A DNA stretch of 64,000 bases from Charina bottae (taxonomy: Eukaryota; Chordata; Lepidosauria; Squamata; Charinaidae), in the NCBI GenBank assembly GCA_023362775.1, contig JALMGJ010000002.1, forward strand, positions 56,452,914 to 56,516,913. Direction: 5' to 3'. This document shows positions 50,301 to 53,955 of this stretch, piece by piece. Made by a program: the position numbers and the translations under genes. The first letter of the stretch is position 1; every line of letters starts with the position of its first letter. Under the pieces are notes generated by a model, which was given only the letters and a program-made list of their open reading frames with translations, did not search any database and was not told the DNA's origin.

Positions 50301-53300
50301 ATTGCCCCTTAACCTCCAAGTCTGGAAAATGGCCAAACAGGAGGGAGTTGAGAATAATTTTATGGAGTGAAAATTACACCTGCTCTGAGGTCCACAAAAA
50401 GGATGCTGAAGGTGATGAAACTTGCAAGCTGCAGGTTGCCCACTAATGTAGAAGAGGACTAAAACAATTCAAGACATTTTGGATTAAAAAAAAAACATTG
50501 TTGATATATTATTTAATGTGCATATTAAGTAAACTGGCTTTTCAAAAAGAGTAAGCCAAGTTGTAAGCATTTCTTTCAGGGGTATTTGTAGTGACAGTCA
50601 TTGACATCAAAATGGTGGGCACAGTTGGGCAATCAAAGCCCCACCCCGTTCTATGGGTATGTGATGCACATTAAAAAAAGGCGGGGCTTCGATTGCCCAA
50701 ATGTGCCCACCATTCTGACATCATTGCAGAAAATTTCCTCTTTTAGCATACAGTATATTGCGGTCTTGAACCAGTACAAGGATAATACTCTGTAAAATTA
50801 TACATGGTCTATCTAAAAGTGATAACAGCGTAGAATAAATAGAATGTTAAAAGTTAAAATAAAATTAAAATACATTTATAAGCTATCTAGCTAAACTCTA
50901 TAGGTGGAATCTATAAAATGTAAGTTATAAGGCTCTAAAATTACCACTATGTTAATATATAAAAAAGGGGCGTGGTGGCTCAGCGGGTAAGATGCCAGGC
51001 TTGTCGATCGGAAGATCGCAAATTCGGAGGTTCGAATCCCTAGCCCTGCGTGCGGAGTGAGCTCCCGCACTAGCTCCAGCTCTTGCCAACCTAGCAATTC
51101 GAAAGCATGCAAATGCAAGTAGATGAATAGGTACCACTTCGGTGGGTAGGTAACAGCGTTCCGTGCATGTCATGCGGCCACGTGACCGCGGAAGCATCTT
51201 CGGACAACGCTGGCTCTTCGGCTAACAAACGGAGATGAGCACCGTCCCCTAGAGTCGGACACGACTGCACAAATGTGCGGGGGGAACCTTTACCTTTACC
51301 TTTAATATATAAAAAGTTAAATAAGTAGCTATTACATAAAATACATTACAAAAATTAGCCCATCAGGATCTGACGAATCTTCATTGCTGCAGCACAAAAT
51401 CTAGTTATCTGTGCTGTGACAATAGGCTTTTCATTTATAAGCAGCATTTGAGTATAGTCGGAATCTGTGCGACCAGGATATTTACTAATCAGAGGTAAGA
51501 TGAGTTTGGTTCTGATATCTCTGTAAAAGACGCAGTGGAGAAGAACATGGTCTGTAGTTTCCACCTCTCCGGAGTCACAAGGACAAAGCCTTACGGCCGG
51601 TGGTATTTTTTTATATTTGCCCTCCAATACGCAGAAGGGAGAGCTAACGAGAAGGCTCTCCGATGACTAGGTGTTTCGAGCTGTGTGAGGTAACTGGCGG
51701 CAGAGACAATGTATTTATTGTGCGCTTGAGATAGGAAGGATAGAACCTTCCCTAAATCTGCTTGCCTCTCTACATCCTTTATCCTTTGTTTCAGCTCTTG
51801 TTTTGCCTGGTTGAATTCCATCTCAAGAACTGAAGATGGGAAAAAGCCTAGCTTTGAAAGATTAGAGTCAATGGCCTTTATCCATGTGGATTAAAAGTTA
51901 TCCTGAAGAATGAGAGGTGCTAGGCCTTTGGGGTAGAAATTGAGCTTTAGCCAGAAGTTTAGAGAGGCTAAACATACTCCACTCGACTTCTGTCATGCCT
52001 GTTTTGAGACGTAAATATGCATTCGAAATGCATCAAGGCATCTGGAGTGCTGCTCTAATGGATTTGGATTGTACTCTTTCCAGAGGTGTGAAACATGTGG
52101 ATGGGGTGCCAACTAAAGTCCCATAGAGAAGCTGGGCTAACGACTTGGCCTGAAAGAGTTTGAGTGAGGCTGGAACGAAAGATCCTCCCTTACAGCGGAA
52201 AAATTTTAAGATGGCATTGGCAGATCTTTGTCTGGAGGCTGCAGCATATTCACAGTGGGCTTTCCTCGAGCCTGTGGCCTGGATGACTACACTTAAATAC
52301 TTCAAACTGGTCACTTGCTCTATTCTAAGATCACAGATATTCCATGAACGGAGTTTCAGCCTATTGGAAAAAGCCGTTATCTTAGTTTTCTGGTAATTTA
52401 TTTCCAATTTATCGTTGTCACAGTGTTGGGCCAAAGTTTTCAAAGCTCTTTTAAGACCTATGGGTGTTCTAGAAAGAACTACAGCGTCATCTGCATAGAG
52501 TAATAAGGCAATGCTATGATCCCCTAATTTGGGGGGGGGGGGTGAAAGTCTGGGTTGTTTAAGCAATTCACCATTTTGTTGATATAAAAGTTGAAAAGTA
52601 GGGGGGCCAAAATACATCCCTGTTTCACCTCCTTTTGAACTTTAATCAACTTCGAGAGAAACCCTTGCCTATTACACCTGATTTTAAGGGTCGTATTGGT
52701 GTGTAGGGCACGGATTAAGTGGAGAAGCCTGTGGTCAATAGACGTAGCTTCCAGCTTTTCCCATAGTCTGGTCCTGGATACTGAGTCAAAAGCTGCCTTA
52801 AGGTCTATGAAGGCAGCATACAATGATGTTGTTCTATTGGTTGAATATTTTTCAATCAAATGCTGTAGGACCAGACATTGATCAATTGTGCCTTTTAAAA
52901 CCAGCTTGCTCATCTGCAATCAGGTTTCCCTGATCCAGCCAGTCCTTAAGTTTTTCATAGAGATGTTTGGCATAAAGTTTACTAATTATATTTAATAGAC
53001 TGGTTGGCCTATAATTTGCGGGATCATCTCTCTTACCCTTCTTGAAGATTGGGACTATAATTGCCAAGCCCCAGTCCTCGGGAACACGCCCAGTGGTGTC
53101 AATATAGGTGAAGAGCGATGCCAAGATTGGAGTCCACCACTCTATGTTATTCTTGAATAATTCCAGAGGAATAAAGTCAGCTCCAAGGGCCTTCCCCTTT
53201 CCTGTTTTATTTGCAGACTAGATTAAAAAATTGTATTTCATTTTTTTCAGTAAATGGAAAAGGTTCTGTGGATGATTTTCCTTGCTCTGTCCTGCTGCAC

Positions 53301-53955
53301 TTTATTTTCCAATTGTGTACAGCATCTTCCCTTTGCCAAAATTGCTGTGGTGTTGACTCCTATTCCCTGTGGACTGATAAAGCAAGAAAATCCTGTCTTT
53401 GGAACCTTTACTGGAACATTCCATGGCTATAAATAAAATATTGTTCTCTGGTTTTGCAGTTTTGTTTTTTTAGATTCTGGAGGGGAGGCCCATGCCTCCC
53501 CCTCAGAATGTTAACATCTGATGGCATATCATAAGATTTCCCCAACCTCTCATGCCTTCCTGCTTTTAATAGATGTTTCCAGAGGCTTTATGGCTATTTC
53601 ATGCCATCTGCACTGGCAGTTCTGCACTTTAGACGGAGAAATAGCCATTCCAAAGCATAATGTGGCATTAATAGCAATTTAATAAGATCTCAAATTATAT
53701 ATTTCATGTGCATTATGTACACCATGTCATTCTAAAATAAGATGAAAATTCAGAATAAAAATACCTCTTTCACATATCACTCAATTCATATAATTTTCAA
53801 GTGAAAGATTATTAGCTATCTAATTACCTGTAACTAATAAGGTAGTTGAGCTACTAGCTTTTCCAAACTTGTTCTCTGCCAGGCAAGTATAACTTCCAGC
53901 ATCTGATTTACTCACATTAGCTATTTGGAAGCTTCCATCTTTTAACAATGATATT
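8196..53955 (-). CDS. CNTN3: CNTN3 (contactin-3), 3' half, 12 exons
   Basis: CNTN3 is a GPI-anchored neuronal adhesion molecule of the immunoglobulin superfamily with six Ig and four FN3 domains; it acts at the outer face of the plasma membrane in axon growth and contact. Seen here on the minus strand are twelve exons: 53828-53955, 49101-49276, 42678-42795, 39383-39541, 39146-39295, 36905-36975, 31696-31930, 31408-31523, 30248-30434, 23426-23538, 20688-20856 and 8196-8290. All have AG acceptors and GT donors, and codon phases match across each junction. The order Ig5 (part), Ig6, FN1 to FN4, GPI signal is that of contactins. The paralogue call rests on strings such as [33 protein letters not shown] and [13 protein letters not shown], which fit contactin-3 better than contactin-4, -5 or -6 as I remember them. 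Exons for the signal peptide and Ig1 to the first part of Ig5 were not found and are expected beyond 64000. The reading frame is open throughout, so the gene looks functional. Confidence 0.93.
8470..8696 (+). mobile_element. tRNA-derived SINE (gagagccagtttggtg family)
   Basis: Begins gagagccagtttggtgcac, contains ctgggtgactttgggccaat and ends in a cacttgaaggcactaaaaga tail. This is a common amniote/squamate tRNA-derived SINE body. It is diverged and no TSD is clear. It starts about 180 bp before the CNTN3 terminal exon acceptor, inside the last intron. Confidence 0.6.
9105..9478 (-). mobile_element. Composite SINE with L2-type tail, head truncated
   Basis: The plus strand begins with a (TTTA)n tract, then atcccgcctattccctccct, gactctaggcggcttacaat, and continues to aaggtggtacccattttatc. 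It is the reverse complement of the same family as 48020-48498. The tRNA-like head seen in that copy is missing here. Confidence 0.75.
9544..10398 (+). mobile_element. Possible solo LTR
   Basis: The block starts TGTAGTGC and contains a TATA-like tatttaagctgg near 10028. An AATAAAG polyadenylation-type signal lies near 10315, followed by a U5-like segment with gtgtggtcattgcttctg, and the block ends near ...aatacaca. That order is LTR-like. No matching internal region or TSD was found, so this is inference. Confidence 0.35.
10400..11035 (-). mobile_element. CR1 LINE fragment (inter-domain/RT N-terminal part)
   Basis: The minus strand near 10405-10445 gives [10 protein letters not shown], a conserved CR1 RT string. 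Near 10770-10910 it gives [20 protein letters not shown] followed by [20 protein letters not shown], matching the helical linker before the CR1 RT. Frameshifts show it is dead. Confidence 0.65.
11708..12317 (-). mobile_element. Old BovB LINE, segment 1 (3' end)
   Basis: The reverse complement starts at a BovB 3' terminus (gttcagtcgcttccggctct) and runs into the C-terminal [23 protein letters not shown] and [19 protein letters not shown]. It is interrupted at 12317 by the LINE at 12318-17720. The copy resumes at 17721. Confidence 0.9.
12307..12317. repeat. Target-site duplication, left copy
   Basis: cactgcctcca, repeated exactly at 17721-17731. It flanks the plus-strand LINE and comes from the BovB coding sequence it interrupted. 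Confidence 0.92.
12540..14216 (+). pseudogene. LINE ORF1 (broken)
   Basis: An open stretch of 308 codons starts at ATG 12540 ([18 protein letters not shown]...), basic at the N-terminus. A second stretch in another frame runs at 13778-14215 (...[18 protein letters not shown]...). Stops and a frameshift lie between 13467 and 13777. ORF1 products of such LINEs bind RNA as chaperones; I see no zinc knuckle or RRM signature here. Its position directly before the endonuclease ORF supports the call. Confidence 0.6.
14230..17548 (+). pseudogene. LINE ORF2: endonuclease, reverse transcriptase, zinc knuckle (frameshifted)
   Basis: The endonuclease part shows [37 protein letters not shown] and ESDHLPF, the metal-binding and catalytic strings of APE-like nucleases. 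The RT part (about 15590-16530) shows [51 protein letters not shown] and [11 protein letters not shown], so the catalytic Asp pair is intact. The C-terminus (16780-17548) ends with a CPCG...HYVLHC knuckle. At least four frame changes (near 14600, 14930, 15300, 16320 and 16790) break it. Confidence 0.88.
17721..18239 (-). mobile_element. Old BovB LINE, segment 2
   Basis: Resumes the BovB reading after the LINE insertion. The minus strand gives [20 protein letters not shown] and [20 protein letters not shown] with the RT signature. The first 11 bp are the duplicated target site. Confidence 0.9.
18240..19228 (-). mobile_element. L1 LINE 3' fragment inserted in old BovB
   Basis: A minus-strand open frame of about 225 codons (19249-18572) matches the L1 ORF2 C-terminal region: [61 protein letters not shown] poly-A tail appears as a T run at 18241-18251. 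Exact 19-bp TSDs aaactccctggctttctcc lie at 18221-18239 and 19229-19247. Confidence 0.9.
19229..19378 (-). mobile_element. Old BovB LINE, segment 3 (5'-truncated end)
   Basis: Continues the BovB RT after the L1 insert. The reverse complement covers the [30 protein letters not shown], decayed (e.g. ctaaacccagcttgtacatc). Similarity fades near 19378, taken as the 5' truncation point of this copy. Confidence 0.8.
19379..19996. other. Intron, no recognised element
   Basis: AT-rich sequence in the last CNTN3 intron. Nothing beyond a short polypyrimidine run (tcttcttcttctttttgg) was recognised. Confidence 0.35.
19997..20034 (+). repeat. (AAAC)n tract
   Basis: About nine AAAC units. It reads as the (GTTT)n tail of the minus-strand 5S-derived element next to it. 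Confidence 0.9.
20040..20158 (-). mobile_element. 5S rRNA-derived element (SINE3-like or 5S pseudogene)
   Basis: The minus strand reads as a decayed 5S rRNA: ggctgatcccaagaaaacta, then ggaatggtcagacctagtta, atacttgtttgggagaccac and cccagggctgtaggct. These align in order with the 5S regions for gctaagcagggtcgggcct, ggttagtacttggatgggag and the 3' end. A (GTTT)n tail follows, as in a retroposed SINE. It is too diverged to be a functional 5S gene. Confidence 0.75.
20688..20856 (-). CDS. CNTN3: CNTN3 exon: second half of FN3 domain 4
   Basis: The 169-bp exon reads [64 protein letters not shown] is the closing FN3 strand. The acceptor is gctgcag and the donor GCAA|GTATGT. The single A left over pairs with GT at the start of the terminal exon to make Ser. 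The intron that follows is about 12.4 kb and contains the nested LINE complex at 11.7-19.4 kb. Confidence 0.94.
20857..22840. other. Intron between CNTN3 FN4 exons, no recognised element
   Basis: AT-rich. A 10-base C run lies at about 21610-21619. I see no further exon or repeat that I can name. Confidence 0.35.
22850..22905 (-). mobile_element. BovB 3'-terminal stub
   Basis: (GTT)n followed by cagtcgtttagtcgtgtccg and actcttcgtgacctcatgga, identical to the 3' end of the full BovB at 33424. Either a very short 5'-truncated BovB or the BovB-derived tail of a SINE. Confidence 0.75.
23248..23292 (-). mobile_element. SINE 3' tail fragment
   Basis: The reverse complement gives ggtcaacactgactcgaagg followed by caccacaag, like the gacttgaaggcac tail of the SINE at 8470-8696. 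It is too short to classify further. Confidence 0.4.
23426..23538 (-). CDS. CNTN3: CNTN3 exon: first half of FN3 domain 4
   Basis: The 113-bp exon encodes [37 protein letters not shown]. Two possible N-glycosylation sites (NIT, NES) are visible. The acceptor is tttttaag and the donor AAG|GTAGGT, ending in phase 0. Confidence 0.94.
24016..24689. mobile_element. Older pogo/mariner-like MITE (outer, interrupted)
   Basis: The left end CAGGTAATCTTCATTTAGC and right end ctaaatgaggactacct are inverted relative to each other. The left end follows a TA. A second, similar element (24129-24571) sits inside. The right terminal bases are mutated (CTACA for CTGTA). Confidence 0.6.
24129..24571. mobile_element. 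Pogo/mariner-like MITE (inner)
   Basis: 443 bp from CAGGTAGTCCTGGACTCACG to CGTAAGTCAAGGACTGCCTG, near-perfect terminal inverted repeats flanked by TA on both sides (24127-24128, 24572-24573). There is no ORF, so it is non-autonomous. Ends of this form and TA duplications are typical of Tc1/mariner-pogo (Tigger) relatives. A sister copy is at 55109-55504. Confidence 0.8.
25255..27005 (+). mobile_element. LINE ORF2 3' part with C-terminal C2H2 finger, split by an LTR
   Basis: Starting at 25285 the plus strand reads [20 protein letters not shown] (RT YxDD box), [40 protein letters not shown] and [11 protein letters not shown]. After an LTR insertion it resumes (26632-26950) with [18 protein letters not shown] and a C2H2-like finger [20 protein letters not shown]. 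The 3' end is a (GAT)n tract at 26980-27005. The RT is 5'-truncated. Clade (RTE-like) is not resolved. Confidence 0.8.
25944..26631 (-). mobile_element. Solo LTR of an endogenous retroelement, within the zinc-finger LINE
   Basis: About 690 bp with TG...CA ends interrupt the LINE frame between codons for Asn-Ile-Gly and Gly-Gln. GGTG is repeated on either side (25939-25942 and 26632-26635), a 4- or 5-bp target duplication. On the minus strand it begins tgtcctggttcag and has an AATAAA signal (cctaataaattacc) near 26250-26262, fitting a minus-strand LTR. An open Ser/Pro/Glu-rich frame at the U3 side (26696-26352) may be coincidental. No internal genes are present. Confidence 0.7.
27060..27700 (-). 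mobile_element. RTE-type LINE fragment, ancient
   Basis: The minus strand gives [34 protein letters not shown] and [20 protein letters not shown], matching the region after the RT YADD box of BovB-like LINEs (GLKLNIRKT..., [17 protein letters not shown]). It is much more diverged than BovB at 33.4 kb and has stops. Confidence 0.7.
27870..28206 (+). mobile_element. RTE-type LINE linker fragment, ancient
   Basis: The plus strand gives [20 protein letters not shown], and after frameshifts [20 protein letters not shown] and [20 protein letters not shown]. This resembles the linker before the RT of RTE LINEs (...[20 protein letters not shown] in BovB). It is interrupted by the PLE at 28221 and seems to continue after 29107. 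Confidence 0.6.
28221..29092 (-). mobile_element. Penelope-like element, 5'-truncated, with GIY-YIG domain
   Basis: An 872-bp insertion with an exact 14-bp TSD atattccccattta (28207-28220 and 29093-29106). The minus-strand ORF (29103-28435) encodes a PLE C-terminus: [20 protein letters not shown] is the GIY-YIG nuclease core, with an upstream Lys-rich linker. The RT domain is missing by 5' truncation. The 3' part (28221-28434) is a terminal-repeat segment holding a hammerhead-like motif. Confidence 0.88.
28296..28344 (-). ncRNA. Hammerhead-ribozyme-like motif in PLE terminal repeat
   Basis: Minus strand, in order: CTCAGA, CTGAAGA (core C3-A9), A, hairpin GCTCC-TTGGATAA-GGAGC (stem II), GAAAC, ATT, and a distal CTGAG that can pair with CTCAG (stem I). 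The ATT in place of GTH breaks the second pair of a 2-bp stem III, so it may be inactive. The motif is sense to the PLE ORF. Confidence 0.45.
29107..29345 (+). mobile_element. RTE-type LINE debris, continuation
   Basis: Follows the right PLE target duplication. Mostly stops, with scattered similarity to the linker that precedes the PLE. The assignment rests on position and on the continuous target site. Confidence 0.35.
30034..30162 (+). mobile_element. tRNA SINE, 5'-truncated copy
   Basis: Contains tggctctttggctaacaaac, ggagatgagcactggcccct and tgtgcggggggaacctttac, matching the 3' half of the SINEs at 5286-5597 and 50966-51301. The tRNA head is missing. Confidence 0.85.
30248..30434 (-). 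CDS. CNTN3: CNTN3 exon: second half of FN3 domain 3
   Basis: The 187-bp exon reads [18 protein letters not shown], then [20 protein letters not shown] and [29 protein letters not shown] is the closing strand of the FN3 fold. The acceptor is ctctag and the donor CCAC|GTAGGT. The split Pro codon joins PSQPPGN of the next exon. Confidence 0.94.
31408..31523 (-). CDS. CNTN3: CNTN3 exon: first half of FN3 domain 3
   Basis: The 116-bp exon encodes [38 protein letters not shown]. The Trp after the SSSTIEV strand is the FN3 core residue. The acceptor is aattcag and the donor GAG|GTAAAAC, in phase 0. It is 172 bp from the preceding exon. Confidence 0.94.
31696..31930 (-). CDS. CNTN3: CNTN3 exon: remainder of FN3 domain 2
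   Basis: The 235-bp exon starts [20 protein letters not shown] and continues with [40 protein letters not shown] and YSAEE. NES is a potential N-glycosylation site. The acceptor is gtttag and the donor GAGG|GTGAGT. The first half of the intron downstream of this FN2 unit is only about 170 bp. A (CAT)n tract sits just upstream of the acceptor, at 31971-32014. Confidence 0.95.
31971..32014 (+). repeat. (CAT)n microsatellite
   Basis: About 14 uninterrupted ATC/CAT units, 40 bp upstream (in gene sense) of a CNTN3 exon acceptor. On the transcript it is a (GAU)n tract close to the polypyrimidine region. Confidence 0.95.
32015..33254. other. CNTN3 intron, AT-rich, no recognised element
   Basis: AT-rich with an (AAAT)-rich run at about 33015-33095. 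No repeat family could be named. Confidence 0.35.
33316..33355 (-). ncRNA. Hammerhead-ribozyme-like motif (GUC site)
   Basis: Minus strand in order: GCA, CTGAAGA, hairpin TTGCC-TAGCCT-GGCAA (stem II), GAAAC, GTC, TGC. The flanking GCA and TGC pair as a short stem I. GTC is the preferred hammerhead cleavage triplet. Stem III would be only AC/GT with no loop, so activity would need a dimer. Confidence 0.5.
33413..33423. repeat. Target-site duplication of full-length BovB, left copy
   Basis: ggtgggggtgt, repeated exactly at 36618-36628 on the other side of the element. Confidence 0.8.
33424..36617 (-). mobile_element. BovB (RTE) LINE, full length
   Basis: A 3.2-kb RTE-clade retrotransposon read on the minus strand, from a 5' end at ...ttgtcgtggcgaaggggc to a (CAA)n tail (GTT units on plus, 33424-33440). 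Exact 11-bp TSDs flank it, inside a PLE remnant and within the CNTN3 FN2 intron. BovB is shared by squamates and ruminants through horizontal transfer (established). This copy is far better preserved than those at 2.5 and 11.7 kb, so it is much younger. Confidence 0.95.
33442..36528 (-). pseudogene. BovB ORF: endonuclease-reverse transcriptase, two nonsense codons
   Basis: One frame of 1,029 codons stays aligned from 36528 to 33442. It is broken only by two TAA codons four codons apart, within about 36119-36133. The N-terminal APE endonuclease has [38 protein letters not shown] and GSDHELL. The RT has [68 protein letters not shown] and [13 protein letters not shown], with the catalytic Asp pair. 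The C-terminus ends KSRTRLND. It would cut target DNA and prime cDNA synthesis. As it stands, only a C-terminal 870-codon piece is open. Confidence 0.93.
36629..36660 (-). mobile_element. PLE remnant, other side of BovB
   Basis: Sequence after the right TSD continues the pre-insertion site of the PLE fragment at 33255-33423. It is short and assigned by position. Confidence 0.35.
36905..36975 (-). CDS. CNTN3: CNTN3 exon: first part of FN3 domain 2
   Basis: This small 71-bp exon encodes [20 protein letters not shown] followed by ITWD. The Gly-rich insert before the B strand is a contactin signature. The acceptor is tttacag and the donor GAT|GTAAGT, ending in phase 0. It lies about 280 bp beyond the end of the full-length BovB insertion, which is therefore in the next intron. 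Confidence 0.93.
37277..37483. mobile_element. hAT-like MITE
   Basis: 207 bp between inverted ends catagctttccaaactg and gtttggaaagcactg. It is flanked by 8-bp near-duplicates atctgcat (37269-37276) and atctacat (37484-37491). The interior is CpG-rich and palindromic (acccggaag, gtgtcgcca). An 8-bp duplication and the CAGNGCTTTCCAAACTG-type end are hAT features. No transposase. Confidence 0.82.
37492..38180. other. CNTN3 intron, AT-rich, no recognised element
   Basis: A T-rich run lies at 37870-37895. The remainder is unassigned. Confidence 0.3.
38181..38328 (+). repeat. Compound microsatellite (GTAT)n-(GT)n-(GA)n
   Basis: Three successive simple repeats, about 148 bp in all. The (GT)n and (GA)n parts are uninterrupted. 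Every frame is open by default, so the ORFs across it are artefacts. Confidence 0.97.
38329..39145. other. CNTN3 intron, no recognised element
   Basis: AT-rich with no nameable repeat. It ends at the FN1 donor site. Confidence 0.35.
39146..39295 (-). CDS. CNTN3: CNTN3 exon: second half of FN3 domain 1
   Basis: The 150-bp exon reads [39 protein letters not shown] and ends SEKVRTEEA. It contains the L-x-P-x-x-x-Y-x-F-R pattern that closes an FN3 fold. Only 87 bp separate it from the preceding exon, the shortest intron in the window. The donor is CAG|GTTAGT. Confidence 0.94.
39383..39541 (-). CDS. CNTN3: CNTN3 exon: first half of FN3 domain 1
   Basis: The 159-bp exon encodes [36 protein letters not shown] and [14 protein letters not shown]. 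The B-strand Trp of an FN3 fold and the contactin-typical proline-rich Ig-FN3 hinge are visible. The acceptor is gcattag and the donor ACAG|GTAAAG. It starts and ends in phase 1. Confidence 0.94.
39885..40866 (+). pseudogene. PLE reverse transcriptase/GIY-YIG endonuclease, broken
   Basis: Starts mid-RT with [20 protein letters not shown], then [20 protein letters not shown] (catalytic DD) and [12 protein letters not shown]. An in-frame TGA lies at 40248-40250, after which the same frame continues. The GIY-YIG core is [20 protein letters not shown] followed by [12 protein letters not shown] frameshift near 40700 leads into [23 protein letters not shown] proteins pair a telomerase-related RT with this nuclease. 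Dead as read. Confidence 0.88.
41141..41183 (+). ncRNA. Hammerhead-ribozyme-like motif, best formed copy
   Basis: In order: TCCT, CTGAAGA (41145-41151), T, stem II GCCAG...CTGGC (41153-41157 with 41167-41171), GAAAC (41172-41176), GTT (41177-41179), AGGA (41180-41183). TCCT and AGGA pair perfectly as stem I. The core residues expected of a hammerhead (C3 U4 G5 A6 N7 G8 A9, G12 A13 A14) are all present. Stem III is reduced to AC/GU without a loop. It lies in the PLE 3' repeat, sense to its ORF. Confidence 0.55.
41242..42677. other. CNTN3 intron, no recognised element
   Basis: AT-rich and unassigned. Several short ORFs have no homology that I recognise. Confidence 0.35.
42678..42795 (-). CDS. 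CNTN3: CNTN3 exon: second half of Ig domain 6
   Basis: The 118-bp exon reads [19 protein letters not shown], then [20 protein letters not shown]. It supplies the F-strand Tyr-x-Cys that completes the Ig6 disulphide. The acceptor is tcaacag and the donor CGAG|GTATCT. Its phase-1 end joins the following Gly-Ser-Pro-Gly-Pro-Pro start of FN1. Confidence 0.93.
42796..43955. other. CNTN3 intron, no recognised element
   Basis: Moderately purine-rich on the plus strand (43180-43480). It may hold old LINE debris, but nothing translates convincingly. Confidence 0.3.
43956..44915 (+). mobile_element. L1 LINE 3' fragment
   Basis: The plus strand gives [40 protein letters not shown] and [20 protein letters not shown], then a Cys/Trp segment ([11 protein letters not shown]...) and IKIN-like helices with frameshifts. 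This is the L1 ORF2 C-terminus. The pyrimidine-rich 3' UTR (44770-44880) ends in caataaaaattatatataaa. The first two strings match those of the minus-strand L1 fragment at 18240-19228, so both belong to one L1 group. Confidence 0.85.
44916..45896. other. CNTN3 intron, no recognised element
   Basis: AT-rich; nothing nameable seen. Confidence 0.3.
45991..46034 (-). ncRNA. Hammerhead-like motif in left palindrome arm
   Basis: Minus strand in order: CCCT, CTGAAGA, T, stem II GCTGG...GCTGGC region with internal repeat, GAAAC, GTT, AGG. CCT pairs with AGG as stem I. It retains GTT, unlike its partner in the right arm. Confidence 0.45.
46077..46118 (+). ncRNA. Hammerhead-like motif in right palindrome arm
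   Basis: Same as the left-arm motif but on the plus strand, with GAAACATT in place of GAAACGTT. The G-to-A change sits at the position that pairs in stem III, so it is likely weaker or inactive. Confidence 0.4.
46590..47095 (+). other. GC-rich, CpG-containing segment of unknown origin
   Basis: About 500 bp distinctly richer in GC than the surrounding intron. The longest open frame (46895-47092) is 65 codons: [20 protein letters not shown]... with a CDRCVCYNY cluster. No splice sites fit CNTN3. It could be a retroposed or transposon-derived segment. I do not recognise it. Confidence 0.35.
47096..48010. other. CNTN3 intron, no recognised element
   Basis: AT-rich, unassigned. Confidence 0.3.
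48020..48498 (-). mobile_element. Composite SINE: tRNA-like head, unique body, L2-type tail
   Basis: On the minus strand it opens with cgtggtggctcagcgggtta (A-box region) and gcagttcgaatccccgcg (B box). A body follows (ctagtcccagctcctgtcga...ctggcgtcctgtcgggggtc), then the tail taagccgcccagagtcctcc, aaatgggcggggtataagta, and an A-run. The tail matches the 3' end of the L2-type LINE at 63300-63400, so that LINE probably supplied the reverse transcriptase. Well preserved and CpG-rich, so fairly young. Confidence 0.85.
49101..49276 (-). CDS. CNTN3: CNTN3 exon: first half of Ig domain 6
   Basis: The 176-bp exon encodes [19 protein letters not shown], then [20 protein letters not shown], ending HFERVGG. 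The Cys of strand B and the Trp of strand C of an Ig fold are present. The acceptor is tttgcag and the donor is GGG|GTAAGT. It ends in phase 0. The strings match contactin-3 closely. Confidence 0.94.
49277..50601. other. CNTN3 intron, no recognised element
   Basis: AT-rich between the Ig5 and Ig6 exons. G-run at about 50226-50233. Nothing nameable. Confidence 0.3.
50610..50715. mobile_element. 106-bp MITE with long inverted repeats
   Basis: The ends aatggtgggcacagttgggc and gcccaaatgtgcccaccatt are inverted copies that extend over about 36 bp (through ggcaatcaaagccccacc against ggcggggcttcgattgcc). An exact 8-bp duplication TGACATCA lies on both sides (50602-50609, 50716-50723). The 8-bp TSD suggests a hAT- or Merlin-type transposase. 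No coding capacity. Confidence 0.8.
50966..51301 (+). mobile_element. tRNA-derived SINE, full length, inserted next to a LINE 3' end
   Basis: Same family as 5286-5597 but better preserved. The A box is ggtggctcagcgggtaagat, the B box ggttcgaatcccta, the tail tgtgcggggggaacctttac followed by a second cctttaccttt. Exact 14-bp TSDs ttaatatataaaaa (50952-50965, 51302-51315). It sits just beyond the 3' side of the minus-strand LINE at 51316-53215, probably within its 3' UTR. Confidence 0.92.
51316..53215 (-). mobile_element. APE-type LINE ORF2 fragment, 5'-truncated
   Basis: The minus strand begins near 53215 with [20 protein letters not shown]. It continues through [78 protein letters not shown] and [14 protein letters not shown] (catalytic DD), to a C-terminal knuckle [20 protein letters not shown]. 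Domain order and strings match the plus-strand LINE at 12318-17720, so it is the same clade but another family. The endonuclease is absent. Frameshifts occur near 52900, 52520 and 51850. Confidence 0.88.
53254..53436 (+). other. Short ORF with signal-peptide-like start (unsupported as a gene)
   Basis: 60 codons from ATG 53254: [20 protein letters not shown] looks like a secretion signal. About 40 residues follow, ending [12 protein letters not shown], then TAA and an immediate aataaaat. No homology recognised and no splice context. It could be chance, since it abuts a LINE truncation point. Confidence 0.15.
53828..53955 (-). CDS. CNTN3: CNTN3 exon: second half of Ig domain 5
   Basis: Translated on the minus strand the 128-bp exon gives an Ig C-terminal half with the hallmark [16 protein letters not shown], holding the F-strand Tyr-x-Cys of an I-set Ig fold. 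The acceptor is ...tttttag at the right edge and the donor is CAG|GTAAT at the left. It enters in phase 2 and leaves in phase 1, and the split codon closes as Glu with the next exon (EPTRI...). The preceding half-domain exon is not visible in the 10 kb up to 64000. Confidence 0.9.
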
